Shown: piece by piece, positions 62,293-64,000 of the stretch
Layout: every line of letters starts with the position of its first letter
How positions within the stretch are numbered: the first letter of the stretch is position 1
From: CAZWSX01 sp964636985
Lineage (GTDB): Bacteria > Planctomycetota > Planctomycetia > Pirellulales > Pirellulaceae
Reading direction: 5' to 3'
NCBI GenBank assembly: GCA_964636985.1
Contig: CAZWSX010000008.1
Location: 1-64,000, forward strand
DNA: 64,000 nucleotides
Notes under the pieces: generated by a model
Database searches by the model: none
Told to the model about the DNA's origin: nothing
The model's input: only the letters and a program-made list of their open reading frames with translations
Translations under genes and position numbers: made by a program

Positions 62293-63783
62293 ATGGATGG
62301 CACGAAAGACGAAACCGGAAGGGCATTACGGTTAGGTCGCAGGAGTTGGCTTGCCAGTGCCAGTCTTCCTCTCCTAGTCTCTGCGTCAGGGAATGGATCG
62401 ACGGAACCGCCCGAGGCTTCGCCTCGAGACCTGCTCATTCGAGAACTGAAACGACGAGACTGCCGGTTTCGACCGTACCCGGAAGGCGAGTTCGAGTGGA
62501 AGTTTTCAAACACGGTGCCCGATGGAAATTTCTATCGTGATGTCGATCTAAGCAAAAAGGTGACACCTGAGCTGCTGCAGCGATTCGTCGAATTGTTTCC
62601 AGAAGTAGCCAAGGTAAGTGTGAATTCGACTACACCAGATGAGCTTCGGACGCTCCAGCAACTGCCAATTTTGTCGGAAGTGGCGATCTGGGAGTGGACA
62701 TCGTCTCCTGCGATTATCGAGGTTCTGGCCAATTGGCTTAACCTTCGGCTCAAAATCTGCGACCGTGAACTGACGGATGGTGAAATTGGCGCGCTGGTTA
62801 AGAGTCTTCCCAGGGCGACTCTAAACACTGGGAAGGGAGCAACGCCAGAAGGCTTAAAGTGCGCGACCGAAAGTCACATGCTCGAGGACTGTCTTCTTGA
62901 ACTCTCGGCAACGGACGCTGAGGCCATGGCATTGGCGGGAAGTCGTCGGCTTCGTCACTTGATGATCGTTTCGCGAAATGTTGGCGACGGAAGTGCGGAA
63001 CTATTTTCGCATCTGCCCCACCTTTTGACATTGCATCTTTCGGATACGTCGCACGGAACAAAGTCGTTGCATGCAATTGCGAAGTTGCCCCGACTACACA
63101 TGCTGACGCTGCAGAATTTGCCTATCGACGATGAGGCGGTTGTACCTCTCGCGCAATCATCGATTTTTTACCTTTCGATTGGACATTGCTCGATCAGTCC
63201 CGAGGTTGTCGAAAAGATTTCTTTGGCCTCGCGATTGGGTGGCATTTCACTTGAAGGAAGCGAATTCACCGACCGACACGTTTTGGCCCTGGGAATTGCG
63301 TCGCGAAAGTGGGAAGGCGTTTCCATTAAGTCGCGATCTGTCACCGATCATGGATTTGCCTGGTTGGGAGAGGCCGAGGCTCTAGAGGGCCTCGGTATCG
63401 AGTACACCAGGGCAACTCCGGCTACATTGATGGCAGTGCCGAACCCATCCCAACTTAAATCGCTGTCGCTTGGCGGTCCGTTTGCCACGCGCGAGCTGCT
63501 TGCAGCGGCGCAGCGATTTCCGAATCTGCTCGTCGCGACACTGACAGGATCATCCATCGATGATCGTACCGTAGATTCTCTGCCATTGACTGTGAAGACG
63601 CTCACGCTTAGTCACACGCGTGTCTCGTTTCAAGCTCTTAGCAACCTGCTGCGTCGCCAAGCACTCGAATATGTAGACTTTGTTGTCCGCCCCGATTCTC
63701 AGTACGTTCTTACCGACGAGCAAGTCAAGGAACTCAATTCGCTACAAGACGCGATCGTGAACCAATACACATTTGGAACTTGA
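62293..63783 (+). CDS. LRR-like hypothetical protein
   Basis: From the ATG at 62293 the protein has 496 residues; an upstream frame extends to 62194. Residues 13-33 (RALRLGRRSWLASASLPLLV) form a signal-like hydrophobic start, possibly a Tat signal with RR. The rest contains irregular leucine-rich repeats (LPHLLTLHLSDTSHGTKSLH, LPRLHMLTLQNLPIDDEAVV, LGGISLEGSEFTDRHVLAL). Such repeats suggest protein-protein interaction. It is transcribed divergently from the GntR operon. Confidence 0.6.
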   Translation: MDGTKDETGRALRLGRRSWLASASLPLLVSASGNGSTEPPEASPRDLLIRELKRRDCRFRPYPEGEFEWKFSNTVPDGNFYRDVDLSKKVTPELLQRFVELFPEVAKVSVNSTTPDELRTLQQLPILSEVAIWEWTSSPAIIEVLANWLNLRLKICDRELTDGEIGALVKSLPRATLNTGKGATPEGLKCATESHMLEDCLLELSATDAEAMALAGSRRLRHLMIVSRNVGDGSAELFSHLPHLLTLHLSDTSHGTKSLHAIAKLPRLHMLTLQNLPIDDEAVVPLAQSSIFYLSIGHCSISPEVVEKISLASRLGGISLEGSEFTDRHVLALGIASRKWEGVSIKSRSVTDHGFAWLGEAEALEGLGIEYTRATPATLMAVPNPSQLKSLSLGGPFATRELLAAAQRFPNLLVATLTGSSIDDRTVDSLPLTVKTLTLSHTRVSFQALSNLLRRQALEYVDFVVRPDSQYVLTDEQVKELNSLQDAIVNQYTFGT

Positions 63784-63804
63784 CGCCTGCGCGAGTCTGT
63801 CGAT

Positions 63805-64000
63805 TCAAAAACCGCAATCGATCGGCTGGTCCGGAAATTCTCCGCGGCAGACTGGAACAATGAGTTCTTTCAGCCGACGCGGAGCCAGCACATCGCTGGT
63901 CGTCAGCAGTTCCTCAATCGTCCACCATCGCTCGCCATGCACGAAGCTGTCCTGATTGCGCGGCGTTACATTTTCGGATTCCGACCGGCCCAGGAAAAAG
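63805..64000 (-). CDS. Nudix hydrolase (C-terminal part only, N-terminus outside window)
   Basis: The minus strand is open from the window edge to a TGA at 63805-63807. The 64 codons read FFLGRSESENVTPRN, then FVHGERWWTIEELLTTSDVL, then APRRLKELIVPVCRGEFPDQ. This matches the C-terminal end of Nudix-family proteins, with the RWWxxEEL helix and the APRRL motif. The catalytic Nudix box lies outside the window. Family members hydrolyse nucleoside diphosphate derivatives. Confidence 0.6.
   Translation of the reverse strand, partial: FFLGRSESENVTPRNQDSFVHGERWWTIEELLTTSDVLAPRRLKELIVPVCRGEFPDQPIDCGF

Noticed and set aside
1..64000. CRISPR arrays, rRNA genes and complete insertion sequences
   Set aside because: No regularly spaced repeats, no rRNA-like stretches and no transposase motifs were found by eye. 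The only array seen (29117-29232) has no spacers.

Overview
The window looks like a chromosomal segment from a Planctomycete, probably Pirellulales-like. No marker gene fixes the lineage; the inference rests on families typical of that phylum: a cytochrome-like DUF1549/DUF1553 protein with its DUF1501 partner (plus a second DUF1501 gene), a DUF1559 protein behind an ECF sigma factor, NPYxSP-type small membrane proteins, FSLRALL-type short membrane proteins, a PEP-CTERM relic and many large exported proteins of unknown function. Base composition is moderately high in G+C and most genes stand alone or in short operons, several with ATGA stop/start overlaps.

Layout. 1-1063: the right end of an integrated element, with a replication-initiation-like gene that runs off the left edge, a small associated ORF, and a tRNA 3'-end fragment followed by a terminator. 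1.4-6 kb: small membrane and coiled-coil proteins, a PEP-CTERM gene remnant and a tandem duplication of an NPYxSP gene whose second copy is frameshifted. 6-20 kb: exported enzymes, including a DUF4038-type glycoside hydrolase, a VHL-beta/zincin protein, and a 1380-residue fusion of VHL-beta, S9 prolyl-oligopeptidase, zincin and dead zincin. An HD-GYP/PilZ pair, a BON protein and a DUF3500 protein lie between them. 20-30 kb: FAD monooxygenase, HAD hydrolase, GAF/HD-GYP protein, then biotin protein ligase next to pyruvate carboxylase, the ligase's likely substrate. 30-43.7 kb: a 1260-residue exported GHL10-like protein, a ceramidase-family protein, an ECF sigma/anti-sigma-like/DUF1559 cluster with two paralogous secreted proteins, and a UxaA-family dehydratase.

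43.7-64 kb: an exported-protein gene flanked by a duplicated uxaA 3' end; a DUF1501 gene; a TPR-ExbB-ExbD-toroid operon; a CgeB-like glycosyltransferase; an HPt-like protein that lacks its histidine; DUF485/ActP acetate symport; a lone fliG; a basic-secretory-protein peptidase; a GntR-DUF1549/1553-DUF1501 operon; an LRR-like protein; and the C-terminal end of a Nudix hydrolase at the right edge.

The most interesting system is the operon at 46166-50769. Its ExbB and ExbD homologues are followed by a protein whose second membrane helix carries a TonB-like SxxxH signature and a long Pro/Glu/Lys linker, but whose C-terminus is a prenyltransferase-like alpha/alpha toroid instead of a TonB domain. 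Second is the family of VHL-beta/zincin proteins. Third is the small insert at the 3' end of uxaA that restores the reading frame.
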